A DNA stretch of 20,272 nt from a virus: positions 1 to 20,272 of the IMG/VR virus record IMGVR_UViG_3300010883_000685; one strand, 5' to 3'. The notes below the pieces were generated by a model. It was not told the DNA's origin and searched no databases. It saw nothing but the letters and a program-made list of their open reading frames with translations. Both the position numbers and the translations under genes were made by a program. Positions 8,049-16,458 of this stretch are shown here, piece after piece. Within the stretch, counting starts at the first letter, position 1; every line of letters begins with the position of its first letter.

Positions 8049-11000
8049 TTATTTTAAATATAATTTCTTTTTAACTTTTTTAGTAGTTGCTCCACCTCCA
8101 GTAAGCTCATTATAATAACCTTCTTCTATAATCTCTTCAACATAAACATCTCCAGTTAATGTTAAGTCCCCTATAGTGAAATCAGCAACAACCTCTCCCC
8201 CATATATAGTAACTTCTCCACTATCACTTACTGTTATGGCATTTTGTCTAATCCAATCTCCCTTATTGTCCTTATACCCACCTCCTACTTGGAATATATC
8301 TGTAGGGTTATAAGCATTTGCCTTTCCTAAAACCACTTGATTACCTCTAGCTTTAAGGCTATCCCCAATAGTTATTGATTGTTGACCTGTTACATTATTA
8401 GATTGGGCTGTTGATATATCAATAAAAGAAGACATGCCTCCCTGTGCTTTATTAGCCCTATCCTGTTCTGATTTAGGTATAATATTATTAACATGCTCTT
8501 TAGTAGCATTATTAATGAATGTTATTCCAGATTTCCCAGTAACCTTCCTTTTACCACCACCTTTTCCGTCTCCTCCATAACTATTAGTTATATCTCCTTG
8601 GTGAGTCTCTATTTTCTGGAGTCCCCCATCTCCATACTTCCATTCTATTAATTCAACTTTAGTTAATTCATCCCTTCCAGGCTTGTAATCTGAAATTTTA
8701 TTTATAGTCCAGTATGTATAAACCCCCTCTATTTTTAATTTAATCAAATCCCTCATGTCAACCTGTGAAATATCATTTGGGCTTAAATCCATCATACAAC
8801 TTCTTAATGCAGCTCCCCCACTTATTTTTTCATAAAGACCTGCATAATACCTGTCAAATAATCCTTGTTCTCCATTATGATTATGCCAAGCAAGGCAACT
8901 GTCATATCCAGGATTTATGTTATTATAATTACTTGTGTATGAATAAGGGTATATATTTTTTGTTTGAGGGTTGCCTGAATCATCTGTTAACTGCCAATTA
9001 GGACAAGTGTGTGTGCCATGATAGTTTAATATTCTCGGCTTATATTTAACATTATTATCTGGTCTTTGTGTGCTATTAAACCAACCCCAACTAGGCATTT
9101 GATTCGCCCACATGCAAGGCATAATAGGGCCTGAAGCACTACTAGTACCAAAGGTTAAATTACCATTAGCCCCAGACAATTCCATTGTTGGTGAAAAGTA
9201 TTTATTACCCATATCCTTAGCTTCTTTACGGTAAAGCTCTCCATGCTCTATTTCAAGTGCCCATAATTCAGGGCTTCCATAAGCATTAAGCATAGATAGA
9301 TTCCTTCTATCAACTATTAAATCTCCATCATCAAGTTTGTATTTCCAAGTAATAGTCTGAGCAAGTTCTTCAATTAAAAACTTATCAGTCCATGTTGTTT
9401 TATCAAGCCTGGAAGTCCAGTCAAGAACCTTCCCAGAGCCGTAAAAAGTATCATAAGGTTCTACAGAAACTGTCTTTGTTGATTCATCAGCAGTCCAATG
9501 TAGATTAAACATATTTGTTATTCCTTTAAGGAAATCAATCTGATTAGTACATGGTAAGGATGCTGCCAAACTAACTGTAGATTCAGGAACTGTGGTGTTA
9601 CTTGCGTGAGGCCAAACATGAAAGTTTTGGTTTTTAATACGAGAATAATCTATATGACAGCAATTACTATTTCTCCCCTTCATCCAAACCTGTATTTTAT
9701 CCCCTATTTGTAAGTCAATTTCAAACCCTAAAGACTCAGGTATATAAGTACCATCAGAATTAGATGCGTTCCATCTACAAGAGTACCCATCAAAACTAGT
9801 GGCATTATATGGGGCATTTGTTGGTAAATAAGAGTTTCCTCCCCCTAATACACTACCTCCCCAAGAGTAAGGGTTGTTTGCATAATTATTTGCTCCAGAA
9901 CTTTGTAGTATTTTACCATTAATTGTTATCCAAGCGAACCACTGACCACCATCATACCCTTGACTTTGATAAACTTCAGCATCATACATTATAACATATC
10001 TTCCAGTAAAAGGGCATACATACCCATTATTAATACTATTGTGACTTGTATTGTGTGTATGTATATTAGCAGGGTCTGTCTCAAATTGCATTATAGGAGA
10101 CCATGTCCTATATGTATAAGTACCCCAACCAGTAGCAGGTAGGTTTGGGAAGTCGTTGTCTTCTGCATTTCTTGATGCTGCTAAAGAAAAGCTTCCTCCG
10201 TCACCCATAGCCGTTCCAGTGTTATCATATTCCTCTCCACTAGTGTAAGGTAAAATAAGTTTTTTGAAAAAAGAAGAGTCAAAGAAGTTACTATCAAGAT
10301 TATAACCAATCTGTTCAAATATTAATCTTATTATTGACCTAACATAAGTAGCAGGGTGAAAATCTCTCAATGATTTAGGTTGATTAGGTGTTGGTGCAGC
10401 GTAAGTCCCTGGAAACCAAGCACCATAATCTATTACTGGATATACATAGTCTATATTACTTTGATTGTTAGACCAACTAGAAACAACATTATCGTAATTT
10501 TTTTGATGAGTAGGGAGTGGTAATTCACAAATTTTAAGTCCCTTTAATAGCTCAGGCCAATATGTTGGGTCTTGCAGTATATGACATTTATATCTTCCCC
10601 CTTGCCCAGTTATAGATTGTTCTATTCTCGCATAGCCTTCAAAGACAAAAATACCATTTGCCTGTATTCTAGCCTTATGCCAGCTTATCTTATCTAAATC
10701 CCTAACAGACCCCACTCCAGTAAGTGTTTCTATCCATTTTTGGTTATGCTTACTAGCTGGTAGCTCAAATGTTTTAGAATAACCAGCACTTCTTTTACCT
10801 GGGTCTCTTAAATCTGCACTTGTAAATGTTAAAGCCATTAAGTTTTGGTCTCTATCCATTATATCAAGATAAGTCCATTCGTAATTAGGAACACTAATAG
10901 ATGTTGTTGCATAAACAGGCACTATTCTTTCACCCATTTCTGTCATTAATTCTCTTATTTCAAATTTAGATATTTTACAAATTGGGTCTGGCCCAGTAAC

Positions 11001-12323
11001 CACAATTCTGAAAAATTCATTTTGACTTTTCATAAAGTTTTTAGGGCAATTCGCAGCTCCCCCACCACCATATTCCGTTATCATTTGAGTAACATTATTA
11101 CATGGTTGTCCTACAATACCAGGGCTATAATACTCATATAAAATCATGTCACCATCATAAGTGAAGGGGCAACATATTTCATGAGTTCCTGGGTCGTATG
11201 TTTTATCCCAAACCCAGGGTAGTGATGTTGTATCATTGTTTAATCCATTATTTTGAACAGCTTGCTCCGAACCACCGTAACTTCCTTGTGGATGCCAATA
11301 TTCCCCATACATCCACTCTAGGTGACAATCCTTCATTTCAGCAATCTCTATTAAACAATTATACCCATTACCTCCACCATAATTTTCTTCACAATTAAAT
11401 AACTCCTCCTTACTTCTTATTCCAAACCTATCTCCACTTTCAATACTTGGGGAATACTGTCTAGTGACACCTCTACCTAAACAAGACATGTGGATATGTT
11501 TCATATCAGCTTTATATTCAATGAAACCATTACTGTATTTCCAATTTGCAGTATGGACATAAGGAGTTATAAATGCGTCATAATGCTTCCATAATAATTC
11601 AGGTTTATAAAATCCAGCAGCATCTACATCAATAGAGTTATTAGAGTGTGTTTTTAGGTATTCCCATGGAGCTTCTGTTCCTGTTCCCCTAACAACCAGT
11701 AAATCGTTACCCCCATCCATTATCTCAAAAGATAAGGCATGTTCTATTTTGACTGTACTTCCATCACTAGGACTTATAAATTCTGCTCCTGCTTTTGGGT
11801 ATAAATATAACATTCTACCAGCTTCGGTGTCTTGGTCTCCATCAATAACTCTATTTTTAACATTACAAGCATCAGCAGGACAGCAGTGCCAAAGACTATT
11901 ATATAATCCATTAAATTCTATAGGTGTTGTCCCATCTTTTTGGGTAAACTTAAAAATAAAAGACATATTATATTGTGGTGGTTGAAACCCAAGATTTGTC
12001 CCAGCCATGTATGGGAAGTGGGGATTACCCTGTGCAGCATAAAAACCAGTATCTCCATAGGTAGTGTACCCAGGGTCACAATCACCAAAAGATTGTATGT
12101 CCACAATATTCATTTGAAACCCCTTTCTAGGGTAGTTACTTGCATCAAAATCAGGTAGGTGATTAAGAATCACCCCTGGATTACAACTACCATAATTTCT
12201 ACATGTATCAGTAAAGGCATCTTCACTATCAACTCCTGTTTGGTAAGTTACATCAACAGATGCTACCCCCTCTTCCTTACCTATCTCTAATATTACATCT
12301 TTTGCTACTGGCGAGTGTCCCAT
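8049..12323 (-). CDS. Large baseplate-hub / tail adhesin fusion protein (1424 aa)
   Basis: A mosaic tail-tip protein. Residues 1-460 are a cysteine-rich (15 Cys) beta-rich extension ending in a galactose-binding-like FFRIVVTG...KISKFEIREL. At about 465-600 the conserved hub-type region begins (VPNYEWTYLDIMD, YSKTFELPASKHNQKW, ARIEQSITG). Residues about 715-905 resemble a C1q/TNF-like jelly roll (CPFTGRYVIMYDAEVYQ, WITINGKI, LQIGDKIQVW). The hub fold resumes near 922 (TNQIDFLKGITNMFNLHWTA, TVSVEPYDTFY) and runs to about 1235. The last 110 residues have a trimeric-fibre-like motif (ARGNQVVLGKANAYNP, then RQNAITVSDSGEVTI). It probably joins tail tube to host surface. The ATG lies one base after the preceding stop. 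Functions are inferred from sequence pattern. Confidence 0.75.
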   Translation of the reverse strand: MGHSPVAKDVILEIGKEEGVASVDVTYQTGVDSEDAFTDTCRNYGSCNPGVILNHLPDFDASNYPRKGFQMNIVDIQSFGDCDPGYTTYGDTGFYAAQGNPHFPYMAGTNLGFQPPQYNMSFIFKFTQKDGTTPIEFNGLYNSLWHCCPADACNVKNRVIDGDQDTEAGRMLYLYPKAGAEFISPSDGSTVKIEHALSFEIMDGGNDLLVVRGTGTEAPWEYLKTHSNNSIDVDAAGFYKPELLWKHYDAFITPYVHTANWKYSNGFIEYKADMKHIHMSCLGRGVTRQYSPSIESGDRFGIRSKEELFNCEENYGGGNGYNCLIEIAEMKDCHLEWMYGEYWHPQGSYGGSEQAVQNNGLNNDTTSLPWVWDKTYDPGTHEICCPFTYDGDMILYEYYSPGIVGQPCNNVTQMITEYGGGGAANCPKNFMKSQNEFFRIVVTGPDPICKISKFEIRELMTEMGERIVPVYATTSISVPNYEWTYLDIMDRDQNLMALTFTSADLRDPGKRSAGYSKTFELPASKHNQKWIETLTGVGSVRDLDKISWHKARIQANGIFVFEGYARIEQSITGQGGRYKCHILQDPTYWPELLKGLKICELPLPTHQKNYDNVVSSWSNNQSNIDYVYPVIDYGAWFPGTYAAPTPNQPKSLRDFHPATYVRSIIRLIFEQIGYNLDSNFFDSSFFKKLILPYTSGEEYDNTGTAMGDGGSFSLAASRNAEDNDFPNLPATGWGTYTYRTWSPIMQFETDPANIHTHNTSHNSINNGYVCPFTGRYVIMYDAEVYQSQGYDGGQWFAWITINGKILQSSGANNYANNPYSWGGSVLGGGNSYLPTNAPYNATSFDGYSCRWNASNSDGTYIPESLGFEIDLQIGDKIQVWMKGRNSNCCHIDYSRIKNQNFHVWPHASNTTVPESTVSLAASLPCTNQIDFLKGITNMFNLHWTADESTKTVSVEPYDTFYGSGKVLDWTSRLDKTTWTDKFLIEELAQTITWKYKLDDGDLIVDRRNLSMLNAYGSPELWALEIEHGELYRKEAKDMGNKYFSPTMELSGANGNLTFGTSSASGPIMPCMWANQMPSWGWFNSTQRPDNNVKYKPRILNYHGTHTCPNWQLTDDSGNPQTKNIYPYSYTSNYNNINPGYDSCLAWHNHNGEQGLFDRYYAGLYEKISGGAALRSCMMDLSPNDISQVDMRDLIKLKIEGVYTYWTINKISDYKPGRDELTKVELIEWKYGDGGLQKIETHQGDITNSYGGDGKGGGKRKVTGKSGITFINNATKEHVNNIIPKSEQDRANKAQGGMSSFIDISTAQSNNVTGQQSITIGDSLKARGNQVVLGKANAYNPTDIFQVGGGYKDNKGDWIRQNAITVSDSGEVTIYGGEVVADFTIGDLTLTGDVYVEEIIEEGYYNELTGGGATTKKVKKKLYLK

Positions 12324-12324
12324 G

Positions 12325-13710
12325 TTAGTTCTTTTGCGTTAAAGTGTGTTCTGATAATTTGTATTTAAACTCTATGTAATTAACATTGTTTTCTGTGTTG
12401 TATATTTGGTAAGACCCTTTATCAATAATTATAGCCACCAATACAGAACCGTTAGTAAGGCCAGCATTTTCAGCACTATTATCCACCCTTCTCACAATCC
12501 ATGCTTCTGGCGACACTATTAACTCTTCAAGCCATATTGCCACATCATCTGTTAATGGTTGGGAAAATACTGAAAAACTATCCTCCCTATCATTCCATAA
12601 ATTTGTAGTAGAATGTTGTCCTGTCATTATCCCAAATTGAGGTCTCGCTGTTCTACTAAAGTTTGTGTGTCTATTAAATGTTGTTCCAGAAACATTAACA
12701 CTTTTCTCCTCCTTACCTGTAGCTAAAAACCAATCAATCCCTCCCCTCATATTTCTAAAAACAAATGTTGTTACATTCTTGCCTCCACATTGTTCATCTC
12801 TCTTTACAGTGTAAACCTGTTTTGGAGGGCCATTTTTAACTGCCGAATTAGAGGTGTTAGTATAATCAAATTTTATAGAATACTCATTACAAAGTAGATT
12901 ACCAGCAGCATCTATTAAGATATATTGAGCAGCCCCTGCATATAGCATTATCATAAATTCTGCTAATACTGGGTGTATTGGGAAACCGTATGTTCCATCT
13001 ATACCACCTGCTATTGTATGTATTTGATAAGAATTTCCATTGTCTTCGTTTGTAAGGGTAATTCTTAGTTTGCGATTTGAAGTTAACCCCACGATACCTT
13101 GGTAATAATACCATCCAGCCCCAATATCAAAATTAACAGCGTTTCTTTGAGCCATATTTGTGAGTGGTACGGCCATACTACCAGGAGTAGTTCCAACTCC
13201 ACTTGCGTTACCTTTATATTGTACATAGGAATCAATTCTTACATAATCAGCTTTACCAGAATCCATACTGTTATTTTCCCATACCTGAGTGTTGATTGGA
13301 TGAACATTAAATACATTAGTGAACTTCCCATCATCATAATCCACCTCAATAGTTCCAGCAGTTGTTAAGAGCACTGGACATAACTCAACCTTAAATCTTC
13401 TCTCAAACATTTCCTCATGACCTCCACACCAACTCTGGCTAAACCACTCTTTTTTATCAAGAAAATATTGCCTGCAATATTCAGCTACATTACATTCATA
13501 AATTTGATTCCCAGAGTCGGAGTATGCGTTAAATTCAACCCCTGTATTAACCCAGGTAGAAGAGCCATGTGGGCTGTTTACATGTAATATTCCTCTAAAG
13601 TGAGCAGGTTGACCTAGGCTAACTTTTGTAGATATAACTATAGGTCTTTGACATGTTACATGAGTCCCATGTGGTTGAGCATATATTGACCAGTTTATTA
13701 TTGATGCCAT
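12325..13710 (-). CDS. Tail/baseplate structural protein (461 aa)
   Basis: A beta-rich protein without membrane segments. The N-terminal third (about 1-140) looks like an immunoglobulin-type sandwich. Residues 315-330 (FVFRNMRGGIDWFLATG) and 380-408 (VFSQPLTDDVAIWLEELIVS) follow a layout I associate with distal-tail or baseplate proteins of Bacteroidetes phages: an N-x-x-GG-x-D-x-F loop followed by a WLEELIxSPEVW-type helix. It precedes the hub by one base and overlaps the gp10-like gene by one base (TAATG), so it is almost certainly co-translated with them. A distal tail (Dit-like) role is plausible. No catalytic motif is visible, and the exact family is uncertain. Confidence 0.6.
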   Translation of the reverse strand: MASIINWSIYAQPHGTHVTCQRPIVISTKVSLGQPAHFRGILHVNSPHGSSTWVNTGVEFNAYSDSGNQIYECNVAEYCRQYFLDKKEWFSQSWCGGHEEMFERRFKVELCPVLLTTAGTIEVDYDDGKFTNVFNVHPINTQVWENNSMDSGKADYVRIDSYVQYKGNASGVGTTPGSMAVPLTNMAQRNAVNFDIGAGWYYYQGIVGLTSNRKLRITLTNEDNGNSYQIHTIAGGIDGTYGFPIHPVLAEFMIMLYAGAAQYILIDAAGNLLCNEYSIKFDYTNTSNSAVKNGPPKQVYTVKRDEQCGGKNVTTFVFRNMRGGIDWFLATGKEEKSVNVSGTTFNRHTNFSRTARPQFGIMTGQHSTTNLWNDREDSFSVFSQPLTDDVAIWLEELIVSPEAWIVRRVDNSAENAGLTNGSVLVAIIIDKGSYQIYNTENNVNYIEFKYKLSEHTLTQKN

Positions 13711-14246
13711 TATTTATTTCCTTTTAATTGTGTATTTATTGCTTTGTTAACTTGTGTCATTATTATAGCCGATATATCTGACATTATCTGTTTAAAAACC
13801 TGAGATTCTATCTCATTAAACCATCCAGCAGCCTTAACTACAGTTCCTCTATTGGAAGCTGATTGAGCTACAGCAAAGGCCATTTTTTTAGCCATAACAT
13901 CATTAAGGTTATATTTTCTTTTAACCCATTTGATTAAAGCCTTTATATATTGACTTTCTCCTCCTGGGTCGCTAAATGCTCCGTAAGGGACATCAGTTGA
14001 TTTCCTAGCAAACTTTGAACCACCATTATTAAGTCTTACAGCACTATCATTAGCTTTAAAATCCCAAGTCATCATTACGCTGCTGACAAAAGGAATATCT
14101 GCCTTAAAACTGTCAGCCGTTTGGCCTGTTGTAGAATGAGGTAGTTTATTCCCTCCCCTTGCTCTAGTGAATTGGCTTTTCATTAATCTAATAACATTAG
14201 ATTGAGTTGACCCCATTAGGTTTGCTATGACATTATCTATTATCAT
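13710..14246 (-). CDS. Probable tail-completion / HK97 gp10-like protein (178 aa)
   Basis: The pattern HSTTGQTADSFKAD, then a beta region with RLNNGGSKFARKS, then ALIKWVKRKY and MAFAVAQSASNRGTV-x-AAGWF, followed by a C-terminal helix, matches the general layout of HK97 gp10-like proteins, which act at the head-tail joint or in tail completion. In this family a TGxLxxSF strand, a GG or EYG loop, an IxxWV helix and an AFxIAxxIxxxG helix recur. It overlaps its neighbours by one base on each side. Assignment is by pattern only and moderately confident. Confidence 0.5.
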   Translation of the reverse strand: MIIDNVIANLMGSTQSNVIRLMKSQFTRARGGNKLPHSTTGQTADSFKADIPFVSSVMMTWDFKANDSAVRLNNGGSKFARKSTDVPYGAFSDPGGESQYIKALIKWVKRKYNLNDVMAKKMAFAVAQSASNRGTVVKAAGWFNEIESQVFKQIMSDISAIIMTQVNKAINTQLKGNK

Positions 14247-14944
14247 TATTCAGGGTTTCCTGTTTCGGACTCTGGATATACAGGTGGAAAGTTAGTAGGG
14301 TCGTTACAAGGGTCAACCTCTGACGGAGGGAAACAACATGTTCCGTCATCAAATGTTGCGTTTACATCATAATTAATAGCTCCTGGGTCAGTACAACCAC
14401 AAACTCCATAGAAAGGAGCACAAGGGTCAAGACAAGGCTCATCACCTCCACCACTACCACCACCACAAGGGTCAACTGTAGCAGCAATTTGAGCTATAAC
14501 ATCAAATCTTACTTGTAATGTGACTAAATTATCATTAAACATACCTTTACTTCTGTTTATTGTAATCTTATGTTTAGGTAGGTAAGCAGTACATCCTCCA
14601 CCTCCACTAATACCTAACGCTAAACAGGAAAACATGTTCCACATTTTAATTTCTAAATTTGCGAATATACCAGCAACATCATCATCAAACACCTGAACAC
14701 CCTGAAGGCTTCCTGATGTTACAGGTCTTGCTAAAATTAAATCAAAAGTATAAACCTCTCTAATGCCTTCTGAAACATAAGAGGTAGGGTAATCTATATT
14801 TAACAAATCATAACAAATGTCATGGTCAAAATTTATTGCTTCTGGTGGCCCAAATTTAACAGTACAAAAACCAGCAGTATCTGCACAAGATTTAAAATCT
14901 GTCATTAATTGAACTATATCGTATGTCATTCCGTATGTAGGCAT
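14246..14944 (-). CDS. Tail-terminator-like protein with C-terminal CTDP/DDGxC motif (232 aa)
   Basis: Residues 1-155 look like a small phage neck or tail-terminator protein: an N-terminal helix (DIVQLMTDFKSCADTAG), beta strands with YTFDLILARPV, a helix (FANLEIKMWNMFSCL), and closing strands with LVTLQVRFDVIAQIA. A Gly/Cys-rich linker (about 159-182) then leads to C184-TDPGAINYD...FDDGT-C203, a short repeat very common in secreted and adhesive proteins of marine Bacteroidetes but unexpected on a small tail protein. The whole protein has 13 cysteines. Its position just before the gp10-like gene supports a head-tail junction or tail-end role. The terminator call is inference from layout. Confidence 0.5.
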   Translation of the reverse strand: MPTYGMTYDIVQLMTDFKSCADTAGFCTVKFGPPEAINFDHDICYDLLNIDYPTSYVSEGIREVYTFDLILARPVTSGSLQGVQVFDDDVAGIFANLEIKMWNMFSCLALGISGGGGCTAYLPKHKITINRSKGMFNDNLVTLQVRFDVIAQIAATVDPCGGGSGGGDEPCLDPCAPFYGVCGCTDPGAINYDVNATFDDGTCCFPPSEVDPCNDPTNFPPVYPESETGNPE

Positions 14945-14947
14945 ATC

Positions 14948-15112
14948 TTATTTTTTAGTTTTTGTTTTTTTCATTTTAGATTCATATTGCTTTTTACAGT
15001 TTCTATGTATCAATTTCCCTGTATCTGGAGTCTTTCTCCAAGAACAAGTACATCCTGTTAGTTTACCACCACATTCTGCACAATTATTAATTTTAACTTC
15101 TTCTTTGTTCAT
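14948..15112 (-). CDS. Small zinc-ribbon protein (54 aa)
   Basis: A short open frame that fills most of the gap between the chaperone extension and the tail-terminator-like gene. The ATG is preceded by an A-rich leader (AAATAAATAAAATG) like other genes here. The protein has C11-x2-C14, C21-x-C23 and C39 with nearby H36 (NNCAECGGKLTGCTCSWRKT, then LIHRNC), a plausible zinc-binding arrangement, and a lysine-rich tail. Comparable Cys/His-rich small proteins occur between phage structural genes; the function is unknown. It starts one base after the upstream frame ends and finishes 3 bases before the next ATG, as expected for a real operon member. Confidence 0.68.
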   Translation of the reverse strand: MNKEEVKINNCAECGGKLTGCTCSWRKTPDTGKLIHRNCKKQYESKMKKTKTKK

Positions 15113-15113
15113 T

Positions 15114-15403
15114 TTATTTATTTGATTTTCTCACTATCTCTGAATAAACCTTCTCAAATGAAGTTACTGCATTTTTCCAACTCATATATGTTAAAATCTC
15201 ATATAAATCTGTCAAAAGAACACTATTCACTGCATTGTTGTTGGGTAATGTAAATAACCCCTCTTTTGCTATATCATACAAGCTATTCAGCCAACCATAA
15301 CCACTTATAGTGTTTTTGGCTGCGATTCTAGCTTTTCCATCTCCATTGTCTTCAGAGAGATTAGGAAACTGTTCATTAATTGACTCTCTAGCTTGAGCAA
15401 AAA
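15114..15403 (-). CDS. Frameshift extension of the chaperone-like protein (T-like part)
   Basis: The -1 reading frame stays open from the T9 run to a stop at 15114. A ribosome slipping back one base after F199 would add 95 residues (FAQARESINEQF onward, with YGWLNSLYDIAKEGLF and LLTDLYEILTYMSWKN), giving a fusion of about 294 residues. An ATG at 15417-15419 could in theory start a free 101-aa protein, but it lies inside the upstream gene just before the slip site, with no ribosome-binding site. The GWLNSLYDIA...LTDLYEILTYM stretch is helical and protein-like, not a random shadow, so the frame is almost certainly expressed. Frameshifting is inferred from the layout. Confidence 0.65.
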
Positions 15404-15997
15404 AAAAGCGACATCCCAAACGGTTGCCATATCAAGTTCTCTAAAAAGCTTCTCCCTCTCATCTACAACATGGTCTTTAATTATTCCCATCTCCTCCCCT
15501 TCTTTTCTGCATAGTATAGCTACCTGTCTTGGTAAAATATCTAAATTACCATTCTCTAGGTTTTTATTATTCATTTCTATTTGCTCTGCCTCAATATAAG
15601 TTCCAAAGTTTTGCTCTCTCATTCCTGGTTTAGGTAAAGTATAAGTGACATCCCTAAACTTAAATTTATCTAACTCTATAGGCATATATTGTTCGTTAAC
15701 AAAATTAATAGATTTAATAAGGTCTTCTACTTCCTCCAAGGAACACATAGCTATTTCTTCTTCATCTAAACCACTCCAAAAGCAAGCTATTTTTGTATTG
15801 AACTGAATGTTATCTAAACTAACCTGTAAACTCAGAACTTCTTCACTCATTTCCTGCTCTCTATATTCTTTTGAAAGCTCCTCTTCTGTTTTTTGAGCCC
15901 TAACCAGCTTTGAAAAGCTAAGAAATTTTTCAAATGTTATCTCAGTCCATCCTTCTGGAATATTAATTTCCTTCTCGTTTATTATTATTGTCTTCAT
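15305..15997 (-). CDS. Tail assembly chaperone-like protein, zero-frame product (230 aa)
   Basis: Begins MKTIIINEKEINIPEGWTEI-TFEKFL, an opening I associate with a tail-assembly-chaperone-like family in Bacteroidetes phages: a short beta hairpin, INIPE-x-W, then an ITFxxFL helix. It continues with acidic helices, a second hairpin (FKFRDVTYTLP) and a conserved-looking C-terminal helix (ATVWDVAFFLL). In lambda the analogous gene G makes a short form and, by -1 frameshifting, a longer G-T fusion. The same layout is visible here: a T9 run at 15399-15407 lies at residues 197-200, and an open -1 frame continues to 15114. The ATG overlaps the preceding stop by one base (TAATG). Without frameshifting the protein ends at residue 230. 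Confidence 0.65.
   Translation of the reverse strand: MKTIIINEKEINIPEGWTEITFEKFLSFSKLVRAQKTEEELSKEYREQEMSEEVLSLQVSLDNIQFNTKIACFWSGLDEEEIAMCSLEEVEDLIKSINFVNEQYMPIELDKFKFRDVTYTLPKPGMREQNFGTYIEAEQIEMNNKNLENGNLDILPRQVAILCRKEGEEMGIIKDHVVDEREKLFRELDMATVWDVAFFLLKLESQLMNSFLISLKTMEMEKLESQPKTL
15399..15407 (-). promoter_or_regulatory. Probable -1 frameshift slippery site (T9)
   Basis: On the minus strand the sequence is GTC-GCT-TTT-TTT-TTG-CTC in the zero frame. Nine consecutive T let tRNA-Phe re-pair perfectly after a -1 slip, giving TTT-GCT-CAA in the new frame. About 9 bases downstream, AGAGAG (15384-15389) can pair with CTCTCT (15354-15359) across a 24-base loop, a modest candidate stimulatory stem. 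Confidence 0.6.
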
Positions 15998-16458
15998 TAA
16001 TTTAAAAGTGTTTTATCGTTATCACAGCCTGGATTGATTAATGCCATCTTCTCAAGCTTTTTCATTGTTTTTATTAGTATTTTTGACAGCTTTACTATAA
16101 CTTTGTCAATATTAAGGTGCTCCCTCTCAATAGCACATAAATAACCTAAAGATGCCCAATAAACCATATTAGGTAAAGTGTAAAACCACTTATCCCTCAT
16201 TAAAGAGTCTTTGTACGCATAAGACCCTGTTTCATTGTGTACCTCTATAATTTCTGCCAATACAACCAGAAATTCCTCATAATCCTCATCTTCAACAGTA
16301 ATCCTATCCATAAGAGATTGAATCTCTTGTAAATACTCCACTATTATGCCTTGATGCCTTAAATTCATACAAAAAATATCTTGCTCAACATTCATGTTGG
16401 CAAGTATAGGAAAAATTTTACATTTTCTTAGTAAATGTTTGGAACATTTTAACCCCAT
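15997..16458 (-). CDS. Hypothetical protein (153 aa or 132 aa)
   Basis: Not recognised. The protein is largely alpha-helical with an acidic middle (ITVEDEDYEEFLVVLAEIIEVHNE), a Trp/Tyr-rich patch (DKWFYTLPNMVYWASLGYLC) and a basic C-terminal helix (VIVKLSKILIKTMKKLEKM). The first ATG (16458) overlaps the large-terminase stop by 10 bases. A second in-frame ATG at 16395 (MNVEQDIF) would remove an odd basic N-terminal segment and may be the true start. The stop overlaps the chaperone ATG by one base, so it belongs to the packaging/tail operon. Position between terminase and tail genes gives no firm function. Confidence 0.6.
   Translation of the reverse strand: MGLKCSKHLLRKCKIFPILANMNVEQDIFCMNLRHQGIIVEYLQEIQSLMDRITVEDEDYEEFLVVLAEIIEVHNETGSYAYKDSLMRDKWFYTLPNMVYWASLGYLCAIEREHLNIDKVIVKLSKILIKTMKKLEKMALINPGCDNDKTLLN

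Noticed and set aside
8765-13368. Plus-strand open frames inside the hub and 461-aa genes
   Set aside because: All are opposite long, clearly protein-like minus-strand genes and have no leaders, operon context or recognisable content.
15114-15419. Independent 101-aa gene starting at the ATG at 15419
   Set aside because: The start lies inside the chaperone-like gene just before the T9 run and lacks a ribosome site or the A-rich leader of other genes here. Expression by -1 frameshifting explains the frame better.
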